From CAVWQV01 sp963757115 (lineage in GTDB: Bacteria; Pseudomonadota; Alphaproteobacteria; Acetobacterales; Acetobacteraceae), in assembly GCA_963757115.1 (NCBI GenBank), contig CAVWQV010000004.1, forward strand, positions 210,012 to 274,011: DNA of 64,000 nt, read 5' to 3'. The notes under the pieces were generated by a model. That model ran no database searches, was not told where the DNA came from, and saw only the letters and a list, made by a program, of their open reading frames with translations. Below, piece by piece: positions 8,376 to 17,777 of this stretch (its first letter is position 1; each line of letters starts with the position of its first letter). A program made the position numbers and the translations under genes.

Positions 8376-9410
8376 ATGTCATCCACCGTTACTGGCCGGG
8401 CCGATCCTGCCGGTTCCTTGCCGATACCCTTCGACTACTCGCCCATGGAGGCCGAGAGTGTGGGCGTGCTGCCGGAAGGCGCGGGCTGGCAATACGAACC
8501 CAAGTTCGATGGATTTCGCTGCCTAGCATTCCGCAGCGCGGATGCGATCGAGCTGCGCTCCAAGTCGGGCCAGCCGCTCGGGCGCTATTTCCCGGATTTG
8601 CTCGCCGCCCTGCGTGCCGTGACCGCGGAGCGGTTCGTCGTGGACGGCGAGATCATCATTCCCTCCGGGGAGGGCAGTTCTTTCGAGGCGTTGCAGATGC
8701 GACTTCATCCGGCCGAAAGCCGGGTTCGCAAGCTGGCGGCCGAACAGCCGGCACGGTTCGTGCTGTTCGACGTTCTGGCCGACGCCGAGCGGAACCTTGC
8801 CGACCGACCGCTCCGGGAGCGACGGGCAGCGCTCCTCGCACTCATGCCGCGCCTCGCGCACCCCGCGCTGGCGTTGGCGCCGGTCGCGCAGGACCGCACC
8901 GAGGCGGAGCGCTGGCTGGCGGCGGGCGTCGCCGGCCAGGACGGGGTCATGGCGAAGCGCCTCGATGCGCCCTACCGCTCGGGCAAGCGGGACGCGATGG
9001 TGAAGGTCAAGCGACAGCGCACCGCCGACTGCGTTGTGGGGGGCTTTCGCTATCTCCGTGCGGGCAAGCAGATCGGCTCGCTTCTGCTCGGCCTCTACGA
9101 TGCGCAAGGCCGCCTCGACCATGTCGGGTTCACCTCCACCATCCCACGGGACGCGAGGGCAGCGCTGACGGCGCGGGTGGAGGCGCTACGCGGCGGGCCC
9201 GGGTTCACCGGCAAGGCTCCCGGCGGCCCTAGCCGCTGGAGCAACGGGCGCGAGGCCGACTGGCATCCGCTCCGGCCGGAATTGGTCGTGGAAGTGCGGT
9301 TCGACCACGTCAGCGGCGGTCGATTCCGGCATGGCACGACCTTGCTGCGCTTTCGCCCCGATAAGCGCCCCGACCAATGCCGGATGGAACAGCTTGGCGG
9401 CACGGGCTAG
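8376..9410 (+). CDS. ligC: ATP-dependent DNA ligase (LigC-type)
   Basis: A 344-residue ATP-dependent DNA ligase with only the nucleotidyltransferase and OB-fold domains. Motif I is YEPKFDGFR with the adenylated Lys at residue 43. FVVDGEIII, GQDGVMAKRLDAPYRSGKRD and AMVKVKRQRT give motifs III to V. In other bacteria such ligases work in Ku-dependent or base-excision repair; no Ku or LigD is in this window. It starts at ATG 8376, after a long 5' stretch with no recognisable protein. This is one of two ATP-dependent ligases here (see 56952). Confidence 0.87.
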   Translation: MSSTVTGRADPAGSLPIPFDYSPMEAESVGVLPEGAGWQYEPKFDGFRCLAFRSADAIELRSKSGQPLGRYFPDLLAALRAVTAERFVVDGEIIIPSGEGSSFEALQMRLHPAESRVRKLAAEQPARFVLFDVLADAERNLADRPLRERRAALLALMPRLAHPALALAPVAQDRTEAERWLAAGVAGQDGVMAKRLDAPYRSGKRDAMVKVKRQRTADCVVGGFRYLRAGKQIGSLLLGLYDAQGRLDHVGFTSTIPRDARAALTARVEALRGGPGFTGKAPGGPSRWSNGREADWHPLRPELVVEVRFDHVSGGRFRHGTTLLRFRPDKRPDQCRMEQLGGTG

Positions 9411-9442
9411 CGTCGTCGCCGTTTGGGGGGTTGGGGGCGGAA

Positions 9443-11149
9443 ATGAATGCGAGCGGACAAGGTCGGATCGCCGCGGAGGACTATCTCGACGCTCTCGGGG
9501 CGCACGGCATCGACCACCTGTTCGTCAATCCGGGCACCGACTTCGCTCCCCTGATCGAAGCGCTCGCCCGGGCCGAGCGCAGCAATCGGCGCGTCCCGCG
9601 GCCGATCGTCGTGCCGCACGAGCACGCGGCGGTGGCGATGGCGCACGGCTACACGCTGGCCACCGGACGGCCGCAGGCGGTCATGCTGCACGTCAATGTC
9701 GGCACGGCGAATGCCTTGAACGCGCTGATCGACGCAAGCCGTGACCGCGTGCCGATGCTGCTCACCTCCGGCCGCACGCCGTTTACCGAGACGGGTCCGG
9801 CGGGGACGCGCAGCGTCCACATCCACTGGGCCCAGGAAATGTTCGACCAGGCGGGGATGCTGCGTGAGTTCGTGAAATGGGACTACGAGATGAAGCGCGG
9901 CGACCAAGTGGTCTCGGTCGTCGATCGAGCACTGGAACTCGCCACCGCGTCGCCGACCGGCCCCGTCTATCTTTCGCTGCCGCGCGAGGTGTTGGGCGAG
10001 GAGGTGGACGGCCCCCGGTCCGACGATCGCCTTCCGCGCGCACGCCCGGCCAAACCCGTGGCATCGCAAGCCGACGTCGAACGGCTGGCGCGATTGGATC
10101 GCCGGGGCGCGGATGCCGCTGATCATAACCGGCCAGGTGGGTCGCGACCCACGGGAGGCGGCGGCGCTCACTCGGCTGGCGGAGCGTTTCGCGCTGCCGG
10201 TGGTGCCATTCAACGCGCTGCATTTCGCGATCGCCGGGCGGCATCCAATGTTCCAGGGTTCGACGCCCGGCCCATTGCTGAGCGAAGCCGACCTGATCCT
10301 CGCGATCGAGAGCGATGTGCCCTGGATACCAAGCGCGCAAGGCCCCGCGCCGAGTGCTCGAGTTGGTGCAAGCCGGCGAGGACCCGCTCTACCAGCGCTA
10401 TCCCATGCGCTCCTTCCGGTCCGATCTCACCATCGTTTCGGGCACGCTGGCCCTTCTCGAGGCGCTCGATGCGGCGCTCATCGCGCGGCTCGATTCCGGT
10501 TCGCAGGCGATCAACGCCCGCCGCGCCGAGCTGACTGAGCGCTCAGCGAGATTGCACGCTGGGTGGGACGCCGAGGTCGAGAAGGCGGGCCGTGCCGAGG
10601 CGATCGAGCTCCCCTGGCTCACTCACTGCCTGCGCGATGTGATCGACGGCGACACGATCGTGGTCAACGAATATTCATTCCGCCAGGAATACTGCCCGCT
10701 TCGGCATCCTGGGAGCCTTTTCTCGCTCGGGCCGGCGGGCGGTCTCGGCTGGGGTCTGCCGGCTGCCCTCGGCCTCAAGCTTGCCGCGCCGGAGCGCATG
10801 GTGGTCGCGCTACTGGGCGATGGGGCCTACATGTTCGCCAACCCGACCGCTTGCCACTTCATCGCCGAGACGCAAGCGCTGCCGGTGCTCGCGGTCATCT
10901 ACAACAACGCGCTTTATGGTGCGGTGCGCCGCGCCACGCTCGACATGTATCCAAGCGGCGTGGCAGCCCAGTCGGACGGCAAGCGGCTGGCTGAGCTCAC
11001 AAATCCGCCGTTCGAGCGCTTGGTGGAAGCGCATGGCGGGCATGGGGAGCGAGTTGAACGTCCCGCTCGATCTGCCGCCAGCACTCCGGCGTGCGGCGGC
11101 AGCGGTACGCGGGGGCCGACAAGCGGTCGTGAACGTCATCTGCCGGTGA
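9443..11149 (+). pseudogene. Thiamine-diphosphate-dependent enzyme (acetolactate synthase/benzoylformate decarboxylase family), three frameshifts
   Basis: Reconstructed, this is a family protein of about 568 residues in the three-domain Pyr-central-PP arrangement. The N-terminal domain has HIDDHLF-like entry HLFVNPGTDFAPLIEALA and the catalytic Glu in VVPHEHAAVAMAHGY. The C-terminal domain has the ThDP/Mg motif LLGDGAYMFANP...IYNN. The frame breaks near 10094-10098 (extra C in GCGCGATTGG), 10320-10350 and 11060-11064 (C run); each is a one-base insertion, and each side remains well conserved. The downstream frame ends at 11149. Substrate is unknown; the family includes decarboxylases, lyases and synthases. 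Sequencing error explains the breaks at least as well as true decay. Confidence 0.72.
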
Positions 11150-11161
11150 CGTGCGCCGCCG

Positions 11162-11578
11162 TCAGCTGGGCGGCGGCTCCAGCGACTTGATGTAACGCGC
11201 CATCAGCGTGATCTGCTGATCGTTGAGGAACTTCCTGAATGACGGCATGTATCCGGGCTTGCCGTTGCGGATGCGTTGCTCGACCTGCTGTTCCGTCATC
11301 TGCGTGCCCGCCAGGCGGGGACCCTTGTCGGCAGTCATTCCGTAGTTGCCGTGACACCAGCCGCACTGCGCCGAGAAGATCGCCTTTGCCTCCGTCGTCT
11401 GCTCCAGGGTCACGGCGTCTCCCGCACCACCTTCCGGCTGACCCGACGGGCTATCTCCAAGGACAACGGTGTCCGACGCGATCAACAAGCCTAGGCCGAG
11501 CAAAGCCGATTGCGCGCTCAACAGTCCGACCTCATCGTTCCCGGCACGAGTGACGGGGACGCTTATCCTCGCGATCAT
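11162..11578 (-). CDS. Monohaem cytochrome c
   Basis: A 138-residue exported class I cytochrome c. It has a hydrophobic N-terminal segment (about residues 20-36) for export or anchoring, one haem-binding CGWCH and a distal Met in GYMPSF. It lies 29 bases downstream of the PQQ dehydrogenase on the same strand, so it is the natural electron acceptor of that enzyme in the periplasm. Start is uncertain: the first codons before the hydrophobic segment are unremarkable. Confidence 0.85.
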   Translation of the reverse strand: MIARISVPVTRAGNDEVGLLSAQSALLGLGLLIASDTVVLGDSPSGQPEGGAGDAVTLEQTTEAKAIFSAQCGWCHGNYGMTADKGPRLAGTQMTEQQVEQRIRNGKPGYMPSFRKFLNDQQITLMARYIKSLEPPPS

Positions 11579-11607
11579 CGGCTAAGCGTCCCGCCCGGCA
11601 GCCTCGG

Positions 11608-13346
11608 CTACCGCCCGTCCAGGCTGTAGACGACCAGCACGCCGCTATCCAGAGGCATGCTCTTGAACGGCTCGCCGAACAAGGTCGCCAAGTTTTGCGA
11701 CACGTAGCTGCCCCAGCCCGTCGTGACCGCGATGTATTGTTTGCCGTTCGCCATGTACGAAATGATGCCGCCGTTGTGCCCCATGCCGTCGTTGTGCGAC
11801 CACAGCTTCTGGCCGGTTTTGGCGTCGAGCGCATCGAGTATACCGTCGGAGCCGGGCACGAACACCACACCGCCCTTGGTGGAAAGCAGGCTCGCCATAA
11901 CCGGATACTTGTAGACGACGCGCCAAGCCGTCTTGCCGGTGATCGGGTCGACCGCGTTGATATGCCCGTACGCCGCGTCGTGCCCTTTCGCGGGAACCGG
12001 CGTGTAGGTGGCGCTCATATACATCTGGCCGGAATAGTCGGCCGGCTTCGGCAGGTGCTGGGCCTCCATGTTCTGGCACCATTCCTGGCCGGCTTTGTAG
12101 TAAAACCCGGTCTCAGGACTGTAGCTGCCGTTGCTCCAGGTGATCGCGCCGTCCACTGCGGGGCACACATTGTCGTGCTTGCCGATGGTGATGTTGTGGC
12201 GCCCGATGAGCTCGCCGGTGTGCGGATCGACGCCCTCGACGAAGTTGGAGGTTTCGCCGAGGTGCCAGACGTTGGCGATCTTCAGGGAGAGTGCGAGGGG
12301 TCGCGGTCATAGACATAGACGTAGCCCCCCTTGTTGGGATGCACGGCGTAATGCTGGCCGTCCCGATCGAGCATCAGGAACTCGCCCACCGCGCCGTCGA
12401 AGTCCCACGAATCATGCGGGATCTCCGAGAAATATGACTTGAGCTTGCCGGTGTCCGGATCGAGCGCGATCACCCCGGAGGTGTACAGATTGTCGCCGGG
12501 CCGCATGTCGAGGTCATAATCAGGTGCCGGGTTTGCGGTCCCCCACAACACGGTGTCGGTGTTCGGGTCGTAGGTGCCGGTCATCCAGCCGCCGCCGCCA
12601 CCGGTCTTCCAGCTATCCTTGCCTCCCCAGGTGGCGCGCGAGCGTTCATCCCCGGCGATGGTATCGAACTGCCAGACCTTCTGTCCGGTTTTCGCATCGA
12701 CCCCGAAGATAGGTCCGCAGCACCCCGCGAGTTCGCCGCCATTGGAGCCCACGATCACCTTGTCCTTGACCACCAACGGAGCGCCGGTGAAGCCCTTCGC
12801 GCCCTTTGCGACGTCGATGAGCTTGGTGTCCCAGACTTGTTTGCCGGACTTCATGTCGACCGCGATGAGGCGGCCATCGACGGTCCCGATGTAGACATTG
12901 CCGTAGCCCGCGGCGAGGCCGCGATTGTACGGGCTGTAGGGGGTGGAGCCGGCCAAATCCTCGTCAATCTTAGGCTTAAAGGTCCAGAGCGGCGCGCCGG
13001 TCGCCCCGTCCACGGACCAGATCTGATCGGCGGCGATCGTGTAGTACAACCGCCCGTCGATCGCCAGCGGGAACGACTGGATTCCGCCGTGCGGGCTGGC
13101 GCCCGGATTGTGCAGCCACGCGACCTGGAGGTTTTTCACGTTCTCCGTCGTGATCTGGTCGAGCGGGCTGTAGTGCCAGGAGCTGTAGGTGCCGTGGTAC
13201 ATCGGCCAGTCGCTCGGATTTTTCTCCGCGTTCATCAAGGCGGCGCCATCGAGCTCGGCCGAGATCGCGGCGGTCCCCGTCATCGCCCAGCTTGCCGCAA
13301 AGACGGTGCATGCAAGCAAACTGGCCCTGATCGTGCCTCGTGTCAC
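11608..13346 (-). CDS. PQQ-dependent alcohol dehydrogenase, lanthanide-type active site (one frameshift)
   Basis: Reconstructed 579-residue periplasmic quinoprotein of the eight-bladed propeller class. A signal peptide (RASLLACTVFAASWAMTGTA) follows a GTG start at 13346 with a GGGGGG upstream. The vicinal disulfide AGCCGPIF (about Cys209-Cys210) that covers PQQ is present. The catalytic region reads PHDSWDFDGAVGE: catalytic Asp315 plus Asp317 two residues on, the Asp-x-Asp signature of lanthanide-dependent enzymes (XoxF, ExaF/PedH). The frame breaks at 12285-12287, where one G seems missing (read as DPSHSPLKIANVW if restored); everything else is intact. The substrate is probably an alcohol or aldehyde. 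A longer frame to 13448 adds no recognisable sequence. Confidence 0.85.
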
Positions 13347-13564
13347 TTTTGATTTCCCCCCAGGCGTGATTGCAACCGGACTCTTGTTTGCGGCCGCTTT
13401 TGGAGCGGCCGAACTTGGCTCAGGCGGCTCGTTTCGTTTGAACCGCACTCATGTCAGCTTAGATTGCTGAACCTCCCTTGGCGAGAGAGAAACGATTTGG
13501 TCGTGCTAGAGGAGCGTGCCCGCTGAAAAACTGCCTGACCGGCCGGAGTGACGAGAACGCGCGA

Positions 13565-15441
13565 TCACTCTCCGGTCGGAAACCGGAACGCCATGACCAT
13601 TTCGCGGATGGCGGCCGGGTCCGTCTGCTCCATGACCCGGCGCGCGAAGCGTGCGCAACCGTCGATCTCGACGCCACGCACCGCCTGCTTGGCGCGCGGT
13701 ACCGCGCCCGCGTTCATGCTGAAGCTGCGCAGGCCGATGCCGAGCAGAAGCGGCATCAGCCGGGCGTTGGCCGCGATCTCCCCGCACACGGATACCGGCA
13801 TCCGCATGCGTAGTGCGGCCTCGGTCGCGAACTGCACCAAGCGCAGCACGGCAGGGTGCAGGGGGTCGTAGAGCTCGGCTAGCTCGGTTTCGCCGCGATC
13901 CACGGCGAGGGTATAGGCGGTCAGGTCATTGGTGCCGATGGCGAAGAAGTCGGCCTCCAGCGCGAGGGCGTCGGCGGCGAGCGCGGCACCCGGGGTTTCG
14001 ATCATGATGCCGAGCGGGGGGAGCTTTTCCGGCAGCCGTTCGCCCCGGCGGCGGAGGCGGCGCGCCACCCGCTCGTAGATCTCGCGTGCCTGGCGCACCT
14101 CCCGGACGTTGGTCACCATCGGCAGCATCACCCGGGTCGGACCGGAGGCGGAAGCGCGCAGAATCGCGGCCAGCTGAGTTTCGAACAGCGGGACGCGGCG
14201 CAGCAGGAGCCGGATGCCGCGCAGGCCGAGTGCCGGGTTCGGGTCAATGGCTTCCGGCACGACGCCCTCGGACGAAAGCGCGTCGATCTCCTTCTCGCCC
14301 CCCCAGTCGAGCACTCGGATGGTCACGGGGTCACCGGCCATCGCCTCGATCACGGCCCGGTAGCTCTCGGTCTGCGTGTTCTCGTCCGGCACGCTCTCGC
14401 GGTTCATGAACATGAATTCGGTGCGCAGGAGGCCGATGCCCTGCGCGCCCGACTGTGCAATCAACGGCAGTTCGACCGGCAGCTCGAAATTGGCTTGCAG
14501 CTCCACGGCCTCGCCGTCGAGCGTTACGGCCGGCAGGCGGCGAAAGCGCGCCAGTTTCTGCCGCTCGCGCGCGAACGCCGTCACGGCGCGCCGCGCCTCC
14601 GCCAGATGGCCAGGAGTAGGGTTGAGGACCACCGTGCCGGCGGAGCCGTCCACCACCGCCAGGTCGCCCGGCAACATGGAGTGCGCAAGCCCGACCGCGC
14701 CGAGCACGGCGGGAACGCCCAAGCGCGCGTAGCATGACCGCGGTATGGCCTTCCGCGCCGCCCTCCTCGGTCGCCACGCCAGCAAGTCGCGACGGATCGA
14801 GCAATGCAGCGTCGGCGGGGCGCAACGCCTCGCTCACCAGCACCGCCCCTTCCGGCAGGCCGGCGAAGCTGCGGAAGGGTGCTCGGGTCAGATTGCGGAT
14901 CAGCCGTCGAGCGATCTCGCGCACTTCCTCCGCGCGCCGGTCGATGCTGGCCCGCTCGTCTTCGGACGTGTCGGGCTCGGCCCTGGCAGCTGATCGCGGC
15001 GGCGATCCCCTCGGCTTCGTCGTGGACGGCCCCTTCGGCCGAGACCCGCGCGTGCTCGATGCGCCGTCGCGCCCCCCGGATGAGCCGGCTATCGTCAAGC
15101 ATGCGCAAGTAAGCGTCGAGTAGTGGCGCAATCTCGGCCTGGCTGTCCTCCGGCAGCACCGCCAGGCGCGCGCGGAGTTTGCCCACCTGCTTGCGCGACT
15201 GAAGAATGGCCGCCTCCAGCCGGGACCGCTCCGTTTCCACCTCGGAGACGTCAATCGTGTGCCGGGTGAAGACGGCGACCGGCTCCGCCGTTCCGAATAC
15301 CGGGCCGATCGCCACCCCGGCGGACACCGGGATTCCGACGAACATCCGCTCGGCGCGCCCGTCGGGGGATCGAGGCGGCCGAACGAGCCGCCGATGCTGC
15401 GGGGAGGGCGGCAGCGCGGGGGGCGGTTCAGTCTTGTTCAT
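13565..15441 (-). CDS. ptsP: Phosphoenolpyruvate--protein phosphotransferase (enzyme I), two frameshifts
   Basis: Enzyme I that takes phosphate from PEP and passes it to HPr; about 624 residues when reconstructed. The phospho-His region is EGHTAVMLRALG and the PEP-binding parts LLRTEFMFMNR, GIMIETPGAA and SVCGEIA are present. There is no N-terminal GAF domain, so it is a plain enzyme I rather than the PtsP of the nitrogen PTS. The frame breaks near 14985-14990 and at the G run 14718-14720 (extra G; the restored reading is ALGVPAVLG). The start ATG overlaps the ptsH end by 14 bases. It is last in the hprK-rapZ-EIIA-ptsH-ptsP group. Confidence 0.85.
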
Positions 15442-15730
15442 TGAAGCCGGACTCGACCAAGCCGGCGAGCGCTTCGAGCGCCTCTTTCGCGTCCCAGCCT
15501 TCGGCACGCAGCTCAATCGTGGAGCCCCGGCCGGCTCCGAGCATCATCAACCCCATGATGGAGCGGGCGGAGACGGTCTGGCCGTCCTTGATGACGTCCA
15601 CGGAGGCGCCGAACCGCTCGGCAAGGGTGACAAATCTGGCGGCGGCCCTGGCGTGGAGCCCGCGACGATTGGAGACCAGCAGGGTTCGGGTCAGGACAGG
15701 GGCGCCCGAGTCGTCGGCCGCCGCCGCCAT
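15428..15730 (-). CDS. ptsH: HPr phosphocarrier protein
   Basis: A 100-residue HPr. The active-site His is in NRRGLHARAAARF and the regulatory serine region is ARSIMGLMMLGAG, the site expected to be phosphorylated by the HprK encoded upstream. A short Ala/Asp-rich N-terminal extension precedes the core. The start ATG overlaps the stop of the EIIA gene (TAATG), which implies coupled translation. Confidence 0.95.
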   Translation of the reverse strand: MAAAADDSGAPVLTRTLLVSNRRGLHARAAARFVTLAERFGASVDVIKDGQTVSARSIMGLMMLGAGRGSTIELRAEGWDAKEALEALAGLVESGFNEQD

Positions 15731-16164
15731 TAGCTGCAGCTTCCGTTCCCGGTGCCGTTGACCTTGCAGCCGTGCAGCACGGTGGACGCGGACGCGATGT
15801 ATTTGCGCCCGGCTTCCTGGGCGCGGTCCACCGCACTCGCGAGCGGCTGGGTCGAGCGGACCTTCGCCAGCTTGACCAGCATCGGCAGGTTCACGCCCGC
15901 GATGACCTCGACGCCCTCGCGGTTCATCAAGGAGATCGCGAGATTGCTGGGCGTGCCACCGAACATGTCGGTCAGCAGCACCACGCCATCCCCGGTGTCG
16001 CAGCGTTTGATGCACCGCTCGATCTCGGCCCGGCAGCCTTCGATATCGTCCTCGGGACCGATGCAGACCGTGTCGACATTGCGCTGGCTGCCCACCACGT
16101 GCTCGAGCGCCGAACGGAGTTCATCCGCGAGGTGGCCGTGGGTCACCAGGATCATGCCGATCAT
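15730..16164 (-). CDS. Mannose-family PTS EIIA component
   Basis: A 144-residue stand-alone EIIA of the mannose/fructose/sorbose class. The phosphorylatable His is in ILVTHGHLADEL and the conserved DMFGGTPSNLA follows. No IIB, IIC or IID partner is seen, so it is probably a phosphorylation-dependent regulator rather than part of a transporter. ATG 16164 is favoured over the longer frame because the fold starts there (MIGMILVTHG). Confidence 0.93.
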   Translation of the reverse strand: MIGMILVTHGHLADELRSALEHVVGSQRNVDTVCIGPEDDIEGCRAEIERCIKRCDTGDGVVLLTDMFGGTPSNLAISLMNREGVEVIAGVNLPMLVKLAKVRSTQPLASAVDRAQEAGRKYIASASTVLHGCKVNGTGNGSCS

Positions 16165-16240
16165 GGGGCGCCCTCCGCACTGGCACCCAGCGCCAGCGAA
16201 CAATCGGTGCGCCCCACCGTGACAATAGGCATTTTAGCCT

Positions 16241-17215
16241 TCAGGCCTCCTGTGCCCGCTCTGCCGGGGTGTTGCCTTCCCCGGCCTCAAACTCGTCCCC
16301 AAATTCGCCGCGCCGTGCGGCCGTCTTCGGCGCCGCACCAGCCCGCGCCAGTTCGCGATGCACCACGCTCACTCGCCACTCGTAGGTCCGCAAATGCGCG
16401 GCCAGCTTCTCCACCATGTACACCGAGCGGTGACGCCCGCCGGTGCACCCGACCGCGACCGTGGAGTACTTCTTGCCCTCCAGGACGAACCGAGGCAAGA
16501 GGAGTGATAACAGACCCGTAATCATGGCATAGAAAGCCGTGAAATCCGGATCCGCCTCCACATAAGCGCCGACTTCGGCGTCAAGCCCGGTTCTTGGTCG
16601 CAATATGGGATCGTAGTGCGGGTTTCGCAAAAAGCGGGCGTCGAATACCAGGTCCGCTTCGCGCGGCAGACCCACTGGAAACGCAAAGGACACTAACGAC
16701 ACGTTAAGGCCGCTCCGGCCTTCTACTGCCGTTCCGGTGCCAAAATGCCGTTCGATCAACCGCCGGAGTGCGGCCGGGGCCAGCGATGAGGTATCCAGGA
16801 CGAGGTCCGCCACCTCGCGCAGCTCCGCGGTCAGCTGTTCTTCCACGCGGATGCCGTCGCTCACCCGGCCTTGCGGCGCGAGCGGATGACGCCGTCGGGT
16901 TGCCGTGTAGCGTCGCAGGAGCGTTTCCTCGTCGGCCCACACGTATACGAGTTCGGGCCGCAACCCCGCCTCGCGTAATCGACCGATCGTGTCGAGCACC
17001 TCTCCGGCGTCGAAGCCTGTGTTCCGCGCGTGAATGCCGATGCCGAGCGGCGCGCGGGCCTGGTCGCCCAGCACTTCGGCCATCGCCAGCGGCGGATTGT
17101 CCACCACCTCGAAGCCGAGGTCCTCCAGCGCGTGGAGCACCGACAGCTTGCCTGCCCCGGACAGCCCCGTCACCAAGACCAGGCGACTGCCCGGCAGCTG
17201 GGGGCGTGCGCTCAA
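16241..17215 (-). CDS. rapZ: RapZ-type RNase adapter/nucleotide-binding protein with altered P-loop
   Basis: A 324-residue member of the RapZ/YvcJ family, which binds small RNAs and RNase E in enterobacteria and hydrolyses nucleotides elsewhere. The C-terminal RapZ hallmarks are present (FAFPVGLPREADLVFDARFL, HYDPILRPRTG, VAVGCTGGRHRSVYMVE). The Walker A motif reads GLSGAGKLS: the usual Ser/Thr right after Lys is Leu. I place the start at a TTG (17215) that overlaps the hprK stop as TTGA; the upstream open frame has no family similarity. It lies in the hprK-EIIA-ptsH group typical of alphaproteobacteria. Confidence 0.88.
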   Translation of the reverse strand: MSARPQLPGSRLVLVTGLSGAGKLSVLHALEDLGFEVVDNPPLAMAEVLGDQARAPLGIGIHARNTGFDAGEVLDTIGRLREAGLRPELVYVWADEETLLRRYTATRRRHPLAPQGRVSDGIRVEEQLTAELREVADLVLDTSSLAPAALRRLIERHFGTGTAVEGRSGLNVSLVSFAFPVGLPREADLVFDARFLRNPHYDPILRPRTGLDAEVGAYVEADPDFTAFYAMITGLLSLLLPRFVLEGKKYSTVAVGCTGGRHRSVYMVEKLAAHLRTYEWRVSVVHRELARAGAAPKTAARRGEFGDEFEAGEGNTPAERAQEA

Positions 17216-17634
17216 GGAGCAAACGCTCCGGCAACCTGCGTAGCTCGGCCCAGGGCACACTCGAGTGCCAGTGCCACAAGCTGCGCGGCCGAGGCCGGCG
17301 CGGGGTCGAGGGTTACCAGAGGGAGGCCGAGCGAGGGGCAGCGTGCCGGCTGCGGCAGGCGGTCCCCGCCACAAGAAAGCTTTACCACGAGGGCCAGCTC
17401 CGCCGCTGGCCGCCAAGGCAAGCGCATGATCCCGAGCCCGCGCACCTCGATCAGACCGGCAAGCGCGCTCGGGGGGCGGGCAATGCCATCCTCTACGTCA
17501 ACCCGGTCATCCGCGACGAGCTCGAACCCGCGGTCGATCAGCCGGAGCACCAGGTCGGATTTCCCCGACCCCGGCGGCCCCGTCACTATCACGCCCGCTC
17601 CATCCTTGGCGGCGCAGCTCCCGTGTATCTGCAT
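17212..17634 (-). CDS. hprK: HPr kinase/phosphorylase, short alphaproteobacterial form
   Basis: A 140-residue HprK consisting only of the C-terminal kinase/phosphorylase domain, as in other alphaproteobacteria. Walker A is VTGPPGSGKSDLVLRL, followed by ELVADDRVDVE, the Asp pair expected to act in catalysis. The family motif EVRGLGIMRL lies in the second half. ATG 17634 gives MQIHGSCA, the usual start of this short form. It is the first gene of the minus-strand group and diverges from the CoA-transferase. In this family ATP drives phosphorylation of the HPr serine. Confidence 0.92.
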   Translation of the reverse strand: MQIHGSCAAKDGAGVIVTGPPGSGKSDLVLRLIDRGFELVADDRVDVEDGIARPPSALAGLIEVRGLGIMRLPWRPAAELALVVKLSCGGDRLPQPARCPSLGLPLVTLDPAPASAAQLVALALECALGRATQVAGAFAP

Positions 17635-17777
17635 GGGGCGGCAGTGTGGGGCGCGCCGGGCCGGAAAGGAAGTGGTTCGTGATCGCGGCCGCCTGCACGG
17701 GTCTGGCGCCCTTCTAGAGCCGCCGCTAGATGACCGATCCGAAAGACGGCGCGGCCCGCCCGAGGGAGAAGCAAGCC

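Noticed and set aside
11695..12312. 205-residue open frame on the plus strand
   Set aside because: Antisense to the PQQ dehydrogenase; shadow of that gene.
13500..13580. Inverted repeat around the ptsP stop as a terminator
   Set aside because: The arms (CCGGAGTGA / TCACTCTCCGG) match only partly and overlap the stop codon; no T-run.
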